The notes beneath the pieces are model-generated. The model saw only the letters and a list, made by a program, of their open reading frames with translations, was not told the DNA's origin and did not search any database. A DNA stretch of 64,000 nucleotides from Acestrorhynchus altus. Lineage: Eukaryota > Chordata > Actinopteri > Characiformes > Acestrorhynchidae. Both the position numbers and the translations under genes were made by a program. The stretch is taken from the NCBI GenBank assembly GCA_034509495.1, contig CM067512.1:1637097-1701096 (forward strand), in the 5' to 3' direction. Below are positions 21,540 through 33,404 of the stretch, one piece after another (the stretch's first letter is position 1; every line of letters starts with the position of its first letter).

Positions 21540-22060
21540 TGACCTGAAATGTGATTAAATAATGTCCGTTGTTGCTTCAGTGTTGACATGCTGCAACAGT
21601 GTTTAATGTTACATGGTGGTGAAAAGGTACAAAAACAGCACAACACTGAAACAACACTGAAACAACTTTGGAAATGCGATCGCGATATCAGCTTGATTCA
21701 GCTTTCAAAGTTCAGCTTGTTGATTCAGTGGTGAATTAATGGTTGAGATTCGCAGTAAAAAGTGAAAATGAGACACATTCGAATCAATTCCAGTCAAAGC
21801 GCTGCATCTGTCAGTGTGTAAACAATAAACACTAAAGCCCGGCGGCCTAACCTTAATGCTCAGTATGTGGTGCGGCGTGTAACCAGTCGAGCGGCTTCTT
21901 GCTCTGCACTGCTGAGCTTTGTCATGTATTCGGAAAACCCTTGGCTTTAGCCCTACGGTAACAGTTCCCCCCACTGTCCAGATTACACACGCTCAGATTA
22001 GATCCAAGGTTTATCTTTTGCAAATAACTGTGAAATTGATTGGCACAAAGTCTCCTCCAC
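21540..22060. other. Intergenic, nothing recognised
   Basis: Unique sequence without gene support. Confidence 0.25.
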
Positions 22061-22465
22061 TCACTAAGCTTTAAATAAGATGTCAAGTGTGGCTTTGCTT
22101 CGCGGCTAGCCGGCTGGCTGGCAGGGCCGGCTGAATGTGAACAGGGATTCCTCCGAGTCGCGGCTGGGAGCTCACCTTTTTCCGAGATGGATTAGCTTCG
22201 GACCCTAGAACCCCCTAATGCATTCTGGCCTCACACTCTTCATCTCGTCCACCTTGCTGTGTCTTGGAACTGAGCGAACACTGCCCAAATTAGACAAAAC
22301 ATGTCTTCTTGTCGTCCCGCTCCAGGAAAAGGAGAAGTGTTGCCTGAACTAATCGGTACAAGTTGTTTTATTTTGGTCTTCTTGCCCTCGGAGAACTCTT
22401 TTAGCACCGGAATTCTGTCTGGCTCTGCTCCAGTTGAGTCCAAGCACCAGTAGCATGTCACGACT
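22060..22465. other. Candidate regulatory island
   Basis: Repeat-free, relatively GC-rich patch (GCGGCTAGCCGGCTGGCTGG, CCGAGTCGCGGCTGGGAGCTC, GATGGATTAGCTTCGG with a GGATTA bicoid/OTX-type core). It stands out from its AT-rich flanks. The function is inferred from composition only. Confidence 0.25.
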
Positions 22466-22869
22466 TATTCCTATGTGGGAAAATAATGGTGCTTTTAATT
22501 TGTACAGGTTACGTGGCATTTTGAGAGCGTACTGTCAAGGCTTTCTAAATGATAGGCTTGATTTTAACCATTGAAAGACAAGCATATGTGTTAAATGTTC
22601 AAGTTTGAATAAATATGTAAAATTTACAAATTCATACATCTATCAAAAATACATAGGGAGCCCCTAATGTGACGTTGTAGCCATGCACTGTCCACTGTGG
22701 GTGGTAATGCCTTCTAAGGCGTATTCCTGGTACATGCAACACCATGAATCAAGGAATGTTAAATACCAGCACAACTTTGGAAATGGGATATATTTTATTG
22801 ATCAAATCTAGAAATCAAAAATACATTTATAGAATTCAAGTAAGCTTAATTCACTCATTTGCAGTGCAT

Positions 22870-23247
22870 GTTTACTGCTCTGTCCACGTACAGATGTTCA
22901 ACAGTGACACTGACATGGTGGTGGTGTGTTAGTGTGTGTTGCGCTGGTACGAGCGGATCAGACGCAGCAGTGCTGCTGGAGTGTTTAACACTGTGTCACT
23001 CACTGTCCACTCTGAGACACTCTACCAGTGTCTCCACCTTGTAGATGTAAAGTCAGAGACAGAACTCTTGTTTCTGCACAGTTTGTGTGTGTGGTGTCCT
23101 GGCCATTGAAGAACAGGGATAGACAGATGAACTACAGTCTGTAATTATAGAACTACTACGTGGTCCTGTATGGATGAAGGCTACAGGATGGACAGTGAGG
23201 GTGGAAACAAGGAGGTGGTCATAATGTTATGGCTGATCAGTGTATGT
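22870..23247 (+). mobile_element. MITE family 2, longest copy
   Basis: Holds the blocks AACAGTGACACTGACATGGTG, AGACACTCTACCAGTGTCTCC, GACAGATGAACTACAGTCTG, TATAGAACTACTACGTGG and the terminal AAGGAGGTGGTCATAATGTT followed by ATGGCTGATCAGTGTA. The same end appears at about 26360-26404, 47265-47302 and 51585. Non-coding, and of a type common in otophysan fish genomes. Confidence 0.75.
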
Positions 23248-23301
23248 AAATATATACTTTTCAAAGTACTGTAGGAAAGATATCGAAGTTGTATAAAACA
23301 A

Positions 23302-23302
<1 letters not shown>

Positions 23303-23356
<54 letters not shown>
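23303..23356. repeat. (CA)n microsatellite
   Basis: About 27 CA units. Confidence 0.95.
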
Positions 23357-23358
<2 letters not shown>

Positions 23359-23543
23359 ATCCCCTCAAACAAAACAGTGAGGAGGATAATCAGTGATCCT
23401 CCATAAGCCTCATTCACTCATTCCTAAACGGGTCCTGCTTCCGAGCGGAGGAATCAGAAAACAACTAAGTCTCGGCTAATTCTTCTTTCTCGTGCTAGAA
23501 ACTGTCGTGCAACAATAGCCTCCAACATAGCTCTACTGAGGGC

Positions 23544-23545
<2 letters not shown>

Positions 23546-23592
<47 letters not shown>
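23546..23592. repeat. (CA)n microsatellite
   Basis: About 23 CA units. Confidence 0.95.
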
Positions 23593-23594
<2 letters not shown>

Positions 23595-23694
23595 CAGCCT
23601 TTTCCCTCCATTCTGTTCTTCCCATTTGTCTGACTCTCTTGACCTCTCTGTGGGCCACCAAGTCCTCACATAACCCCCCCTCCCTCCTTTACAT

Positions 23695-23711
23695 ACACAC
23701 ACACACACACA

Positions 23712-23765
<54 letters not shown>

Positions 23766-23782
23766 ACACACACTCACACACA
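23695..23782. repeat. (CA)n microsatellite, interrupted
   Basis: CA run with single-base breaks (CTACAC, CACCCAC, CACTCAC). Confidence 0.95.
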
Positions 23783-23819
23783 ATGGGTTAGTTCAGTATG
23801 ATACTTCAGTCAGTTCAGT

Positions 23820-24195
23820 CAGATCATGCCCCAATATACAGACCAATCTGTCATAACATTCTGAAGGTCCTCCTTGTGCAACAGTTTGGTCCCACTGAGA
23901 CATGGTCTCCACAAACCCTCTGAAGATGTCCTGTGGTATCTGATATGGCACCCAGACCAACATTACAGCAGGTCCTTTAAGGCCCGTAGGGTGTGAGATG
24001 GGACCTCCATGAGTGTGGATTGGGCTCCCATGACCTCAGTTGCCCTTCCTTGCAGCACTTTTGGAAGGTACTGACCACTGCATACCAGGAACATACAACA
24101 AGATCTGCCTGATGTTCTGAAGTTGTTCTGACCCAGATATGTAGAACTCCAAAGTCTGGTACTTGTTGAAGTGTCTCAGATTCTTCCTAAAAGAT
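23820..24195. mobile_element. Dispersed repeat, probably DNA-transposon derived
   Basis: GATGTCCTGTGGTATCTGAT, GCACCCAGACCAACATTACAG, CAGGTCCTTTAAGGCCCGTAG and GGGACCTCCATGAG form a sequence I recognise as a common fish interspersed repeat. A shorter copy lies at about 51466-51600 (GATCCTGTAAGTTGTGAAG, GTGGGACCTCCATGAGCC). The class is not certain. Confidence 0.5.
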
Positions 24196-24275
24196 TCAAT
24201 GGAACCAGATCGTCAGAATTAGAGTTTTAAAATCTAGAATCTAAAAGGAGAAGATCTTGTAGGTAGGCTTATACA

Positions 24276-24278
<3 letters not shown>

Positions 24279-24343
<65 letters not shown>
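24279..24343. repeat. (CA)n microsatellite
   Basis: About 32 CA units. Confidence 0.95.
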
Positions 24344-24346
<3 letters not shown>

Positions 24347-24398
24347 CAAGTGTGGAATGATATTACACTCAGATCAGTCCTTTCTCTCAAAACACACA

Positions 24399-24400
<2 letters not shown>

Positions 24401-24438
<38 letters not shown>
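24401..24438. repeat. (CT)n microsatellite
   Basis: Nineteen CT units after a short ACACAC run. Confidence 0.95.
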
Positions 24439-24439
<1 letters not shown>

Positions 24440-24489
24440 ATCCAATCAGTGGGGTTTTAGCTTTCTAATAAAGTGTCTCTCTCAGGGTG

Positions 24490-25150
24490 GAACTCTATCC
24501 GTGCAGCTGTGCTGTCCCACACTGCGTCCAGCAGGCCTCTGATCACGCATTTCAATATGAATGGAGCCAATAACGGGGTGGATTAGGTGCTGGTTACTGC
24601 CTAAATCGGCACAGGCTTTGAGCGGTGGCGGGTTTTTGGCGCCGCTCTGGAGCCTTGCTGCGCCCGGGCAGCCGGCGGGGCCACCTGGCCTTCGCCACAC
24701 ACTCTGTTTGCTCATATGGGCTGTTCAAACACGGCTGGGCTGGCATGGCTGCAGTGGGCAGCAGATGGCGCCGTGTGGCGGTAGTTGCTTCAGGTGGGAA
24801 GGAGTCGGTGAGAGCATGTCTGGGCTCATGCCAAACCAGCGGTCTTTACATAATAATCCCTCATTATTATGAATCATTATGAATATTATTATAATTAGTT
24901 TTACAGTAATATTTGGTGCTACATGCAGGCCTAAACCACCACACACTCTCCTCAAGCTGTGTGGGAGGTGTTCAGCAACTCCAACAGACTTGATGACGTG
25001 GTTTCTGACACTGTAGGGCTGACAGTTATGAATATGGACCAAAGCACTGATGTAACACACTGAGGCATCACCGATGTATCTCCTCCTTGTGTGTAACATC
25101 TGTATATGTCAAAGGCTTGTATCCAGTTCTCCAATGCCTTCTTTCGAGGG
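24490..25150. other. GC-rich island followed by intergenic DNA
   Basis: 24560-24800 is locally GC-rich (GGCGCCGCTCTGG, GCGCCCGGGCAGCCGGCGGGGC) with frames open on both strands, none recognised. It may be a small CpG island or regulatory element. The rest is ordinary unique DNA. Confidence 0.25.
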
Positions 25151-25159
25151 TTTGTTTCT

Positions 25160-25315
25160 TCCTTCATCATGGTCAGATCCAAAGATCTCTCTGAGGTCTT
25201 CAGAAAGAAGGTTGTGGATGCAGATGAGTCTGAGAAAGGGCTTTAAAAGAGATCTCAGGACAATTAGAAATCAGCCGTTCCACCGTCCGGAACATCGGTT
25301 ACCGTCCGACAGTTT
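25160..25315 (+). pseudogene. Tc1 transposase N-terminal fragment (family B), copy 2
   Basis: CATCATGGTCAGATCCAAAG starts a frame SLRSSERRLW in one phase and the MVRSKDLSEVF family B start in the other. The match continues through GATGAGTCTGAGAAAGGG, after which the frame is shifted, and through CAGCCGTTCCACCGTCCGG (helix-turn-helix coding). Confidence 0.75.
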
Positions 25316-25319
25316 CAGC

Positions 25320-26190
25320 CCAGATGAAGTTAATTCTTACGTCCAAATGTATCAGTTGTGTAGTTGCTCTAGAACCCTTTTCAGTACTGTATAGAACCAT
25401 CTGTTGGCAGAGTGTGTGATTAACTGATTGAGGGTATGAATGAAAAGGGATTTTGACTTATTAAGTTAACGTCCTCCTGCCTCAGTTATTCCTCGAGGAC
25501 ACACAATGCAGATTTAATTATGTGACCTTTTGACCTCTGCAGGGCCTCGGTGCCTCTTTGGGAAATGAATCAGAAGCTTGTTGATTCTCTGAATCAGTGC
25601 ACAGGGTTTGTGAATCGGCTCACTTTCGGAATCGACTCTTTAGAAAGTGAATTTCGTTATAATAAAAGCGTATTCTGACATTGTAATTTATATTGTGTAA
25701 TTGTGCATATTATACACATTTATTCTGAACTCCCCCACACACACACACACTGCGCACATTGTTGGGTTTGTACTGTACACCACTTCCCAGCATGTGTGTC
25801 CTCTGCAGGTTGCTGTGTGTGTGGGATGGGCGCTGATTAATATTTGTTTTTCTGTCCTCTGGGGGACGGAGGTAACGCCAGCAGGTCCCAGAGGGAACCC
25901 CTTTAATCCCCACAAGGTCCCCTCACAGCAGGCTGTTTTTTATTACCACAGGGTGTCAGTGGAGGCGCAAGGACAGAGCAAGGCGGGATAGAGTGACCTC
26001 CAATGACGACAGAGCTTCTGATTAGAACCAAGCAAAGAAATTTCCACACCAGTTGGACCAGTCACTGCTGAGAGAGGATCTCATTCCATCTCCTTATGCT
26101 GCACATCTGTAGTCGGTAATCCTCAGACCTTTCTGCGTCTTATTTTGTCCTTATTTAGCATCAATTCTATCCAATAGTATGATTTGATCT
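25320..26190. other. Intergenic, nothing recognised
   Basis: Unique sequence; 25735-25750 is a short CA run. Overlapping frames on both strands at 25688-25991 are not recognisable proteins. Confidence 0.3.
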
Positions 26191-26405
26191 CCTCGTTTCT
26201 CCTCTCACTGTCCATCCTATCAGCTCCTCTATTCAGGAGCTCTTTGTGATTCTATAATTCCAGACACTGTGATTCATCTGTTTCTCCTGCAGACTTTATT
26301 CTCCTCCTTTCACCCTGATCTTCAATGCTCAGGACCCCACAGGACCACCACAGAGTGTTTAAACCCACCACAAGGAGGTGGTCATAATGTTATGGCTGAT
26401 CAGGA
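26190..26405. mobile_element. Two MITE family 2 pieces in opposite orientation
   Basis: 26190-26350 is a minus-orientation body (CTGTCCATCCTATCAGCTCC, TTTGTGATTCTATAATTCC, CTGCAGACTTTATTCTCC, matching 47130-47260 inverted). It meets a plus-orientation end (CACAAGGAGGTGGTCATAATG to GCTGATCAGGA) at about 26356. This is a fold-back arrangement or a nested insertion. Confidence 0.65.
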
Positions 26406-26814
26406 TAAATGCTTTGTCAGTTTGAAGGCAGCTTAATGAAAGAGAAGGAGCCTGGCTCAGGGATACAGTTCCTCAGCCTGTAACCGATATTCCACATGGT
26501 CTCACGCAAGGCGGTGTCGGATCAGACAGGTGTAGCTGAGGTACAGAGGGAAAACACACTTCTGCAGTGTAACATTTTCAGGATGTTTAAAACACAGCTG
26601 CTTTGTGTTGTGATCAGTTTACGGCTTCAGTCCTGAGAGTGGGAGCGCTGGAGGATGAGTGAGACAGAGCAGAATTTGGTAATGAGTCGGAGGCGGTTTT
26701 AGTTTAAACTTCAGAAATCCTGATAATCACAGAAAAGAACAAACATAGTGTAGATAAATTGGTGAATCCCAGCGGCGTTTTTCCTACGTACACTCTTTTC
26801 AGATGTGGTGAATA

Positions 26815-27233
26815 ATGTCCCAAGGTTTGTGGACACCCCTTCTGATGAGTGCATTCAGCTAGTTTAAGCTGCACCCATTGTTGACACAGGTGTGCAAATG
26901 CAGACACTGCCTGTTTAGAGAAGTATTGCCAATAGAATAGGACTCTTTGGAGCAGATGAACGAACTTGGAGCTATTGGCACCGTGCCTAATGCTAGGCCA
27001 GGCGAGAAGGGTATTGTGGTGTGGAGCAGTGGAACCGCGTTCTCTGGAATGATGGAGCTCTATCCAGTACTGAGGCACTGAGTGCACTCAAATCCTCACA
27101 GCAATGTTCCACAATCTAGTAGAAAGTCTTCTCTGGACAGTAGAGGCAAGTACTCCGACAAGAGGAGGCAAAGCACAATTCCCTTGATTTCAAGGCAATG
27201 AAAGTGTCCAAATACTTTTGTCCATACAGTGTA
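26815..27233 (+). mobile_element. MITE family 1, full-length copy (about 420 bp)
   Basis: 5' terminus AATGTCCCAAGGTTTGTGGACACC, 3' terminus GTCCAAATACTTTTGTCCATACAGTGTAT. The body keeps TAGGACTCTTTGGAGCAGATG, GGAGCAGTGGAACCGCGTTC, CTCAAATCCTCACAGCAATG and CTCTGGACAGTAGAGGCA. This is the most complete copy and a good reference for the family. The 127-codon minus frame across it is an artefact. Confidence 0.8.
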
Positions 27234-27398
27234 TATGTCATGGAGTAGGTGTTTCAGACCCACTCTGTGATGAATTATTCATGTCTCAGTTGGTTCAGAT
27301 CATAGAGCGGTGCTCAGGTGCAGAGCCTGGACGGAGCAACTACAGCAGGATTTCTGCCCCAATCCTACTGAGATTCATCTGTATCCACGACTATCTGA

Positions 27399-27399
<1 letters not shown>

Positions 27400-27477
<78 letters not shown>
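27400..27477. repeat. (CA)n microsatellite
   Basis: About 39 uninterrupted CA units. Confidence 0.97.
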
Positions 27478-27481
<4 letters not shown>

Positions 27482-27522
27482 ACACAAAGGGGTTTGTGTT
27501 ATGAAAAAAATACAGTTTTTTC

Positions 27523-27527
<5 letters not shown>

Positions 27528-27590
<63 letters not shown>
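27528..27590. repeat. (CA)n microsatellite
   Basis: About 31 uninterrupted CA units, 50 bp after the previous one. Confidence 0.97.
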
Positions 27591-27594
<4 letters not shown>

Positions 27595-27869
27595 GTGAGC
27601 TGTAAGGCTGTGTGTCTACATCTGACCTCAATAAGAACGAATATACTAATCCAGTTTATAATACATTACTTTACTGTTTGCAGCTTCATTTCACATACAC
27701 TTCATCTCACACACTTTATTTCTCACACACTTCATCTCACACACTGAGACTGTTCCAGTCAGGACTATCTCTGCTCTCAGAGTTCATCAATCTTCTCCAA
27801 CCAATAGTGGTATCTGGTACCCTGTGTGGTGTGTTTCAATATCATAAAGCTGGAGTCACCTATGAAAAA

Positions 27870-28285
27870 TTAACTCTATATAACATTAGGAATAACATGA
27901 AATAAACAACAAAGTCAGTGTCCCAGTGATCTTACCTGTAATTAACTCTATATAACGATAGAATAGCATGGAAATAAACATAAAGTCAGTGTCGGTGAGT
28001 GTTTACATAGTGCTCCTATATAACATTAGAATAAGCGCCAGTGACTTATTAAGTCAGTGTCAGTGAGGAGGAGTTTGCACCTGTAATTAACTCTATAACG
28101 ACAGAATAAATACTGAAATAAACATAAGTCAGTGTCGGTGAGCGTCTACCTGTAATTAACTCTATATAACATTAGAATACTTGTAAATAAACATAAAGTC
28201 AGTGTCAGTGAGTGTTTACTGTAATTAACTCTACCTGCGTTGAATAAACCCAAATAAACATAAAGTCAGTGTCGGTGAGGCGTCA
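27870..28285. repeat. About 70-bp minisatellite, six units
   Basis: GTCAGTGTCGGTGAGTGTTT, CTGTAATTAACTCTATATAAC and ATAAACATAAA recur with starts near 27913, 27984, 28052, 28130, 28198 and 28267. Units differ by many short indels. Confidence 0.9.
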
Positions 28286-28567
28286 CGCAACGACATGGCA
28301 ACATGTACTATTTATAATATGTCTAGAACCACCAAAAATGGCTTAGTAAAGATTAAACATTATGTGTACACATACTAAGCTAGATGTGGTGTGTGTGTGT
28401 GTCTTTGATATTACGTAATAACGTGTTAATATTAATGTGTTAATAATAATATTTCTTTCTTGAGAGCACGAATACAAGCAATTTAATATACAAACACTCT
28501 TCAATAGTAATGTAACACAACTCTATTTCCTTAATTCTCTCCACCTCACACTTATTCACTCACAATC

Positions 28568-28569
<2 letters not shown>

Positions 28570-28633
<64 letters not shown>
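28570..28633. repeat. (CA)n microsatellite
   Basis: About 32 CA units. Confidence 0.97.
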
Positions 28634-28637
<4 letters not shown>

Positions 28638-28906
28638 GCAGCCCTCATGTTTCACATGTTTATTTTAGTGATTTCTTATGATCCATGATAACCATAACCT
28701 TATCCATAAACCCTGACATTTGATCTAACCCTAACCTTATGTTCTTCAGCTGAGCTCCAGCAGGACATCTTTTTAGTTGGTCCATCTGAGCTGAGCTTGG
28801 TCAAGCCATTCTCACACTCAGGACATTCCTGAGAATGAAGTAGGAGTAACAGTCCAGGAACTGTGGATCAGTATGGTTCATCAGATTAATAAAACCATGT
28901 GCATGA

Positions 28907-28958
28907 CAAACAAACAAACAAACAAACAAACAAACAAACAGACAAACAAGAAACAAAC
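28907..28958. repeat. (AAAC)n microsatellite
   Basis: Tetranucleotide run AAAC/CAAA with one CAGA variant; its minus reading gives CLFV repeats. Confidence 0.95.
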
Positions 28959-29379
28959 AGTTATACAGGTTACTTATTGGTCTAGGGAAATCAACCATCA
29001 AAGCAGAGACACTTCATACAATGTGTGTGTGTGTGTGTGTATTAAATGATGATAATATTATGTAATGTATTAATGTGCTAATATTTATTGTGTGTAATCT
29101 GGCGATAATATCTGTGTGTGATGGAAGAAGCTCAGTTGTAGTGCTGTTTCAGCCCCTCTTAATCCTCTACTGATTACAGCAACACTCACAACAGAGAGAG
29201 ATGGAAGAAGAGAGAGAGAGAGAGGGCAGAGGGTATTTTTGTATTTATTAATTTGGTATTTTATTGAAATATTCTGACTCATCATAACTATACGTTTGAC
29301 ATTCTGAAGGTGAAAAGAGTCTTTAACATCATCTCTCTCTCTCTCTCTTTCTCTCTCCACCAATCAGCTCTTAGCTTTT

Positions 29380-29730
29380 CCTCCTCTGCAGCCAATCAGA
29401 TGGCGGCCCAGGAGGTCACCTGGCTCAGTGGGCTAATCCTGAGTTTGGCGTGTAGATTAACGCTCGGCCTCCCGCCGCCACTCACTCCCAAGCCCAGTAA
29501 ATCCCGAGGTAAACTCAGGAGCCGGCGGAAGAGCGGCGCAGAGTGGCTTTAGAGGAATGAGATAATATTTGTTAGCGTTTTGCCAGAGGTGATTAAGAGA
29601 GAGGATAAACAGTAATGGCAGCGATTAGTGATCAGCCCCCTTTTACAGCCACTTCGGTTAAGGACTGGATGGAGGATGAGAGCTTATTAAGGCGACACGG
29701 TTGATGCTCAATCACCTCACAGGCGGAAGA
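29380..29730. other. Candidate regulatory island
   Basis: Repeat-free block with AGCCAATCAGATGGCGG (CCAAT), TGGGCTAATCCTGAG (TAATCC), GTAGATTAACGCTCGG and GGTGATTAAGAGAGAGG. Dense homeodomain-like cores set it off from the arrays that follow. No coding frame is supported. Confidence 0.3.
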
Positions 29731-30184
29731 GTGTGTAACTTTGTCTCCCACACAGCGACCGGTTGAGTTTACACCATCCTACACTGAAGAAGACCTTCTC
29801 TGATCTTCTAACATCTCCTCTGAACTCCTGTTGCCATGACTGCAACACTGTCTGACATCGACTGGAAGAACGACGTTCCCACTCCTCCGTGCGGAATTCT
29901 TTCAGCTCTGTGATGTTTCAGCGTCGGTCTTTGTACAGACGCTCTTTACGTTCTACAGCACTGCCTCTGAGCCTACAGAGCCAAGATGCTTCATCAACCG
30001 CTCCACCTGTACCTTCACGTATCTCTGTCAGCCAAATATGCTTCATTTGGCTGAGAGTTGTTTGTCTGTGGTGGTTGTGGCCAGAGATATAACCATTAGA
30101 GATAAATAAGCTATTATTTAGAGCTTATCTCCTGATTTCTGAAAATAACATCAACTTTTATGAATCTATCCTCAATTTCAGCCT
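29731..30184. other. Intergenic, nothing recognised
   Basis: Unique DNA before the minisatellite; an ATTTGGCTGA repeat pair sits at about 30035 and 30047. No gene. Confidence 0.25.
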
Positions 30185-31170
30185 GATATAATGAAATGCA
30201 GCACTTAATAAACACTCCTATACACTAAATAGGAGATATTAGTCCATAAACACCCCCAATAAACACTCTTATACACTAGAATAGAGATATTAGTCCATAA
30301 ACACCCAATAAACACTCCTATACACTAGAATCGGAGATATTAGTCCTAAACTTACCCAATAAACACTCCTATACACTAGAATAGGAGATATTAGTCATAA
30401 AGCACCCCAATAAACAACTCCTATACACTAGAATATAGGAATATTGAATCATAAACACCCCAATAAACACTCTTATACACTAGAAGATAAGGAGATATTG
30501 GTCACATAAACACCTCAATAAACACTCCTAAAAACACTAGAATAGGAGGATATTGGTCCTGCAAAGCTTACCTCAATAAACCTCCTATACCACTAGAATA
30601 GGAGGAAATATTAGTCCTCGCTTTTAATAAAAACCACTTCCCTATACACTAGAATGGGGAGATGACCAGTCCATAAACTTATCAATAAACACTCTAAACA
30701 TGAATAGAGATATTAGTCCATAACACCTCAATAAACACTCCTAAACACTAGAATAGGAGATATTAGTCCATAAACACCCCAATAAACACTTCTATACACT
30801 AGAATAAGAATATTAGTCCATAAACACTTCTATACTAGAATAGGAGATGTTAGTCCATAAACACCTCAATAAACACTCCTATACACTAGAATAGGAGATA
30901 TTAGTCATAAACACCTCAATAAACACTCCTATACACTAGAATGGGAGATATTGAGTCCATAAACACCAATAAACACTCCTATACACTAGAAATAGGAGAT
31001 ATTAGTCCATAAACACCTCAATAAACACTCCTAAACACTAGAATAGGAGATATTAGTCCATAAACACCCCAATAAACACTCCTAAATACTAGAATAAGGA
31101 GATATTAGTCCATAAACACCCCAATAAACACTTCTATACACTAGAATAAGAGATATTAGTTCATAAAATC
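30185..31170. repeat. 51-bp minisatellite, about 19 units
   Basis: Unit: AATAAACACTCCTATACACT, AGAATAGGAGATATTAGTCC, ATAAACACCCC. Right-hand units are regular; those at about 30400-30720 carry many irregular insertions and deletions. Confidence 0.95.
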
Positions 31171-32040
31171 AGTAGTGGATACTGGGTGGTCACTGCAGGT
31201 GGCAGTGCTAACCTGGACATCCAGAAGGACAAAAGAGGGAGCGAGAAAGAGAGGGAGAGAGATTGTGTCTGGTTCTCATTACCAGTACTTGCCCTTCGGG
31301 TAGAACTGAATTAAAGTCCTGAAAAGTAACAATAATAACAACAAAAGATGATGTGCGTCATTACTCTTCTCATAACAGCGGCAGTACTTCTGCTGAGTCT
31401 GCGGGAAAAAATAGCAACAACCAGATTGAAAGAAATGGAGAGAGAGAGAGATGCGTGTTATTCTTGCTGAGTTCACAGATAGGCCAAACTGAAGGCAGAA
31501 TCTGCTCACACGCTACAGACCACAGAGCTCAGATTCAACATACACAACTCAAATGCACCGTCATTACCAAAGTGAGGGATCTCCACGGCTTTTTAATCCC
31601 TTAAAACAGAGAGCTATACATATATACACATACATATATATACACACACTTTCATACTTACCCATAATCATCATAACTACATCTACATCCATCCATACCA
31701 GCTCATACCATTTACAATCATAACCATACATAACGGTCTATACCTAAAGCCATGCATGCCCATCCATCCTCAGCTGCTCACCTGCATGGACCAAAATGAC
31801 CTGACAGTTCTCTTACTTCACCATCATATCATAAAGCAGTTTTAAGAAAACAAAGTCCGATCAAACTCTTTTACACTGATAATAATTCAGAGCAGCCGAA
31901 TAAAAACCTGAATATGAAATCATATGTAATTAAAGACCACAGCCGTACGACTGACCACTGTCTGACCTGCAAGATGTAGAACCTTCATAGTCATGTGTTA
32001 CTGTGTTTGCATGTTGTTAACATTCGATGAATACTGCTCT
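31171..32040. other. Intergenic stretch
   Basis: GA-rich at 31230-31260; CATACATATATA-type low complexity at 31617-31660. No gene recognised; short frames only. Confidence 0.3.
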
Positions 32041-32041
32041 C

Positions 32042-32091
32042 TCACACACACATACACCACACACCACCCACACACACACACACACACACAC
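32042..32091. repeat. (CA)n microsatellite, impure
   Basis: CA-rich run with CATACACCACACACCACC breaks. Confidence 0.9.
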
Positions 32092-32466
32092 TTTCCACGC
32101 ACTGGCACTGACCTCTCTCACTGTGGACATCATCACTGTAACCGTACAATCTTCCTGTGAGCCTCAGCAAAACAAGACTAATTCTAAACTAAACAATAAC
32201 AAACAGGCCTGCCTTAGACCTTATTTGTTTAATCTGTAGACCCGATCCTCGACTTTGATGGCTCAGGCTTTACGACATGGGATGGAACTTTGTGGTCTCG
32301 CATTTTCCGTGGGCAAAACAGCATGAGTAATCAGCCTCATATATCCTGGATTTGATTAAAACGTTAGAACCCCACCTCCACCCATCCCCGTCTCTCTTCA
32401 CTTCCTTCCTCCCGAATACTGTCTAACAGACATTAGAACTCTAAGCGCGAACATCATTATCATCAT

Positions 32467-32467
32467 C

Positions 32468-32516
<49 letters not shown>

Positions 32517-32536
32517 GTTTGTTTGTTTGTTTGTTT
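32467..32536. repeat. (ATT)n-(GTTT)n compound microsatellite
   Basis: About 16 ATT units followed by five GTTT units. Confidence 0.95.
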
Positions 32537-32564
32537 TTACAGGGACAAATGTACTGGGGCCCTG

Positions 32565-32755
32565 GAACATTGCTGGTAGGATTTGATTGCATTTACATCA
32601 TCAGTGAGGTCGGGACGTTGATGATCACCACCCCATCTCAGTAGGTTAGGTTTGTTTATCTGCTCCAGAGAGTCCTTTTCTGTTGGCAGTGCTTCACCAC
32701 AGGGGCTAGACAAGCCGTGTGTGCATTTGTACATCTGTGTCAGCAATGGAGGTGC
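32565..32755 (-). mobile_element. MITE family 1 fragment, minus orientation
   Basis: GATTTGATTGCATTTACATC, CATCAGTGAGGT, ATCTGCTCCAGAGAGTCC and CATTTGTACATCTGTGTCAG match the body and 5' part of the family in reverse (compare 41280-41430 and 18165-18200). Confidence 0.65.
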
Positions 32756-33029
32756 AGAGCAGTAGTTCATTACCTCCTGGTGCATGTGAAGCTCAGCGCC
32801 AGGTCCTCTCTGCTGTACTTCCTTCGTTTTGTTTAGGCCTGGTTGATCCAGTTTTCTCAGTCAGGGATACAGTGGACCTATTTGTGGACACTGTCACTGT
32901 TCGGTGAAACTATCTGTGTGCATTGAAAAAGACTGCAGCCGTCAGGAGGCCACGCCCCCCAGGAAAGCCTGCCACTATGAATATACGGTTCGTACACACG
33001 TCTCAGGTAAGTAGCTATGGGGAGTTTGG

Positions 33030-33257
33030 GAGTTGGGGATGAGGGGTGGTGATCATCCTGATCTTGCTAACCTCACTGTTGTCAATGAATACAATCAAAT
33101 CCTCATAGCAATGTTGGTTAGAATCTAGTAGAACGTCTTCTCTGGACAGTAGAGACAGTTACTCCAACAAAAGCAGGAGAAACTCTTTAGTACCTTTGAT
33201 TTCAGAAGAAGCAATGTATGGACAGGTGTCCCAATACTTTTGTCCACACAGTGTAAC
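33030..33257 (+). mobile_element. MITE family 1, 3' half
   Basis: GGGTGGTGATCATCCTGATC, AATCAAATCCTCATAGCAATG, CTCTGGACAGTAGAGACAGTTACTCC, ending CAGGTGTCCCAATACTTTTGTCCACACAGTGTA. Only about 220 bp after the minus fragment at 32.6 kb. Confidence 0.7.
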
Positions 33258-33404
33258 TTAAATAGTTAATCATGTTCTGTGAGAACGCTGTGGTGTCTAT
33301 GTCACTACAGTGAGTGTAAAATAGACCCTTCCTTCGTTAACCAGCAGTGGAAGTACAGCAGATCAACAGCGTGTTTTTGTCTCAATCTTGTTTGTGTCTT
33401 ATTA

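Noticed and set aside
21251..21646. 131-codon minus-strand open frame
   Set aside because: Antisense shadow of a Tc1 relic plus a GT microsatellite (His-Thr run).
26704..27087. 127-codon minus-strand open frame
   Set aside because: Lies almost wholly within a MITE family 1 copy whose relatives do not keep the frame.
27870..31170. CRISPR-like array of regular repeats
   Set aside because: Direct tandem minisatellites without unique spacers, in a eukaryotic genome.
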